Source: an uncultured Prevotellaceae bacterium
Lineage (GTDB): Bacteria > Bacteroidota > Bacteroidia > Bacteroidales > Bacteroidaceae
DNA length: 5,813 nt
Assembly: GCA_958404085.1 (NCBI GenBank)
Contig: CATXZX010000140.1
Location: 1-5,813, forward strand
Reading direction: 5' to 3'
In this document: one piece after another, positions 5,329-5,813 of the stretch
How the letters are laid out: every line of letters begins with the position of its first letter
How positions within the stretch are numbered: position 1 is the first letter of the stretch
Notes under the pieces: model-generated
The model's input: only the letters and a program-made list of their open reading frames with translations
Databases searched by the model: none
Told to the model about the DNA's origin: nothing
Made by a program: the position numbers and the translations under genes

Positions 5329-5383
5329 CTGATTAAATTTCGTCTTATCAAAATGCTTACAAATGGAAATCCAAGATACATGC

Positions 5384-5429
5384 AAAAAAAGCCCCTGCCT
5401 CACCGCGAATATGCGGGCAAGGCAGAGGC
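5384..5429 (-). terminator. Large hairpin terminator for the leftward aminotransferase gene
   Basis: GCCCCTGCCT (5391-5400) pairs with AGGCAGAGGC (5420-5429) with one mismatch, and CCGC (5403-5406) with GCGG (5413-5416) extends the stem inside. An A7 run at 5384-5390 reads as U7 immediately after the stem on the minus strand, the classic intrinsic form. It lies 76 nt past the aminotransferase stop. It may also stop rightward readthrough from the membrane-protein gene. Confidence 0.85.
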
Positions 5430-5441
5430 TTATAATAAGCC
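5427..5441. repeat. 15-bp palindrome GGCTTAT-A-ATAAGCC
   Basis: GGCTTAT (5427-5433) and ATAAGCC (5435-5441) are perfect inverted arms around one base and overlap the base of the terminator stem. The palindrome could pair alternatively with the terminator or bind a dimeric protein; there is no other support. Confidence 0.35.
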
Positions 5442-5504
5442 GAATCTCTAATGCTATTATTATCCCCTCAACATCGTTGGGATGATATTTAATTGGTCAA
5501 TTGT

Positions 5505-5813
5505 TCAAATATCAATTGCCCGTTTTATTTCGTTGACAATGTACCGTACATGATTATCGGTAATGTATGGCCCGGCCGGAAGGCAGATGCCTATTTTGAA
5601 AAGCAACTCCGACACCCCATTGACATAGGCTGGAGCATTGCTGTATACCGGCTGTTTGTGCATGGGCTTCCATAGTGGTCGGCTCTCTATATGGGCAGCA
5701 TCGAGGGCCATACGCAAGGCTTCGACATTGGTATTGGGCTGGCAGTCTGTCGTCGCGGAATTAACTGGATGTGTTATGCCTGTCACACCTCCCACCGGAC
5801 CGGTTATGACTTG
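5505..5813 (-). CDS. DegT/DnrJ/EryC1/StrS-family sugar aminotransferase, C-terminal part only
   Basis: A leftward frame enters from the right edge and stops at TGA (5505-5507), giving the last 102 residues of a protein that is usually about 370-400 residues long. The diagnostic segment is IESRPLWKPMHKQPVY (about residues 42-57 of the visible part), followed by GVSELLFKIGICLPAGPYIT (65-84) and a terminal helix (HVRYIVNEIKRAI). These are hallmarks of PLP-dependent aminotransferases that make amino-deoxy sugars on nucleotide-sugar carriers for capsule, O-antigen or protein glycosylation. The PLP lysine lies outside the window. The first 20 or so visible residues (GPVGGVTGITHP) match the usual pre-motif region poorly; the usual WLT-like strand is replaced by NSATTD, so this part may be divergent or contain an indel. 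It converges on the membrane-protein gene with a shared terminator region, and probably belongs to a polysaccharide locus beyond the edge. Substrate is unknown. Confidence 0.85.
   Translation of the reverse strand, partial: QVITGPVGGVTGITHPVNSATTDCQPNTNVEALRMALDAAHIESRPLWKPMHKQPVYSNAPAYVNGVSELLFKIGICLPAGPYITDNHVRYIVNEIKRAIDI

Noticed and set aside
5493..5675. 60-codon plus-strand open frame opposite the aminotransferase
   Set aside because: It is antisense to the diagnostic IESRPLWKPMH region and ends inside it.
1..5813. tRNA or rRNA genes as integration targets
   Set aside because: No cloverleaf-like arms, TTCGA-type T-loop context or rRNA-like stretch was recognised on either strand by eye.

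Overview
The window looks like accessory DNA from the order Bacteroidales (Bacteroides, Parabacteroides or Prevotella type). The evidence is: three Bacteroidetes-type -7 boxes (TAnnTTTG), start codons preceded by A/T-rich sequence rather than a strong Shine-Dalgarno, a DUF4099/DUF3945-type protein typical of Bacteroidetes conjugative and mobilizable elements, and an exact GTAnnTTTGC core of the kind used by CTnDOT-family integrases. Base composition is mosaic: GC-rich on the left, intermediate in the middle and very AT-rich at 4336-5328.

Layout. Positions 1-2117 hold a leftward operon of three genes separated by 12-nt gaps: a DUF4099/DUF3945-type protein (2117-1371), a 72-residue conserved-looking hypothetical (1358-1140) and a larger protein that runs off the left edge (1127-1). 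Positions 2118-2362 are a divergent intergenic region packed with inverted and direct repeats of a CATACTTA/AAGCA-like motif. Next comes a secreted M23 (LytM-type) peptidase gene (2363-3010, rightward) whose -7 box almost touches its start codon. Positions 3011-3184 contain a short direct repeat, a hairpin, a well-formed -33/-7 promoter that overlaps the att-like core, and a short structured G/C-rich leader. This leads into an Abi_2 (AbiD/AbiF) family gene (3185-4084) with two HEPN-type Rx4-6H motifs, followed by a strong hairpin terminator. After a 198-nt gap lies a two-transmembrane, Kir-channel-like protein with a degenerate selectivity filter (4336-5328). A large terminator closes the leftward 3' end of a DegT-family sugar aminotransferase that enters from the right edge (5813-5505).

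How it fits together. The left part is cargo or backbone of an integrative element (element-specific DUF proteins plus a cell-wall peptidase). The middle and right part looks like a small defence or toxin module: an AbiF-like HEPN protein with a candidate leader RNA, and a separate membrane protein that could be a pore-type effector. The aminotransferase probably belongs to a surface-polysaccharide locus. The most interesting candidate system is the promoter, structured leader RNA and dual-HEPN AbiF-like protein at 3092-4137. This arrangement resembles the reported AbiF RNA-antitoxin systems proposed as ancestors of Cas13. Functions here are inferred from motifs and layout; no similarity search was possible.
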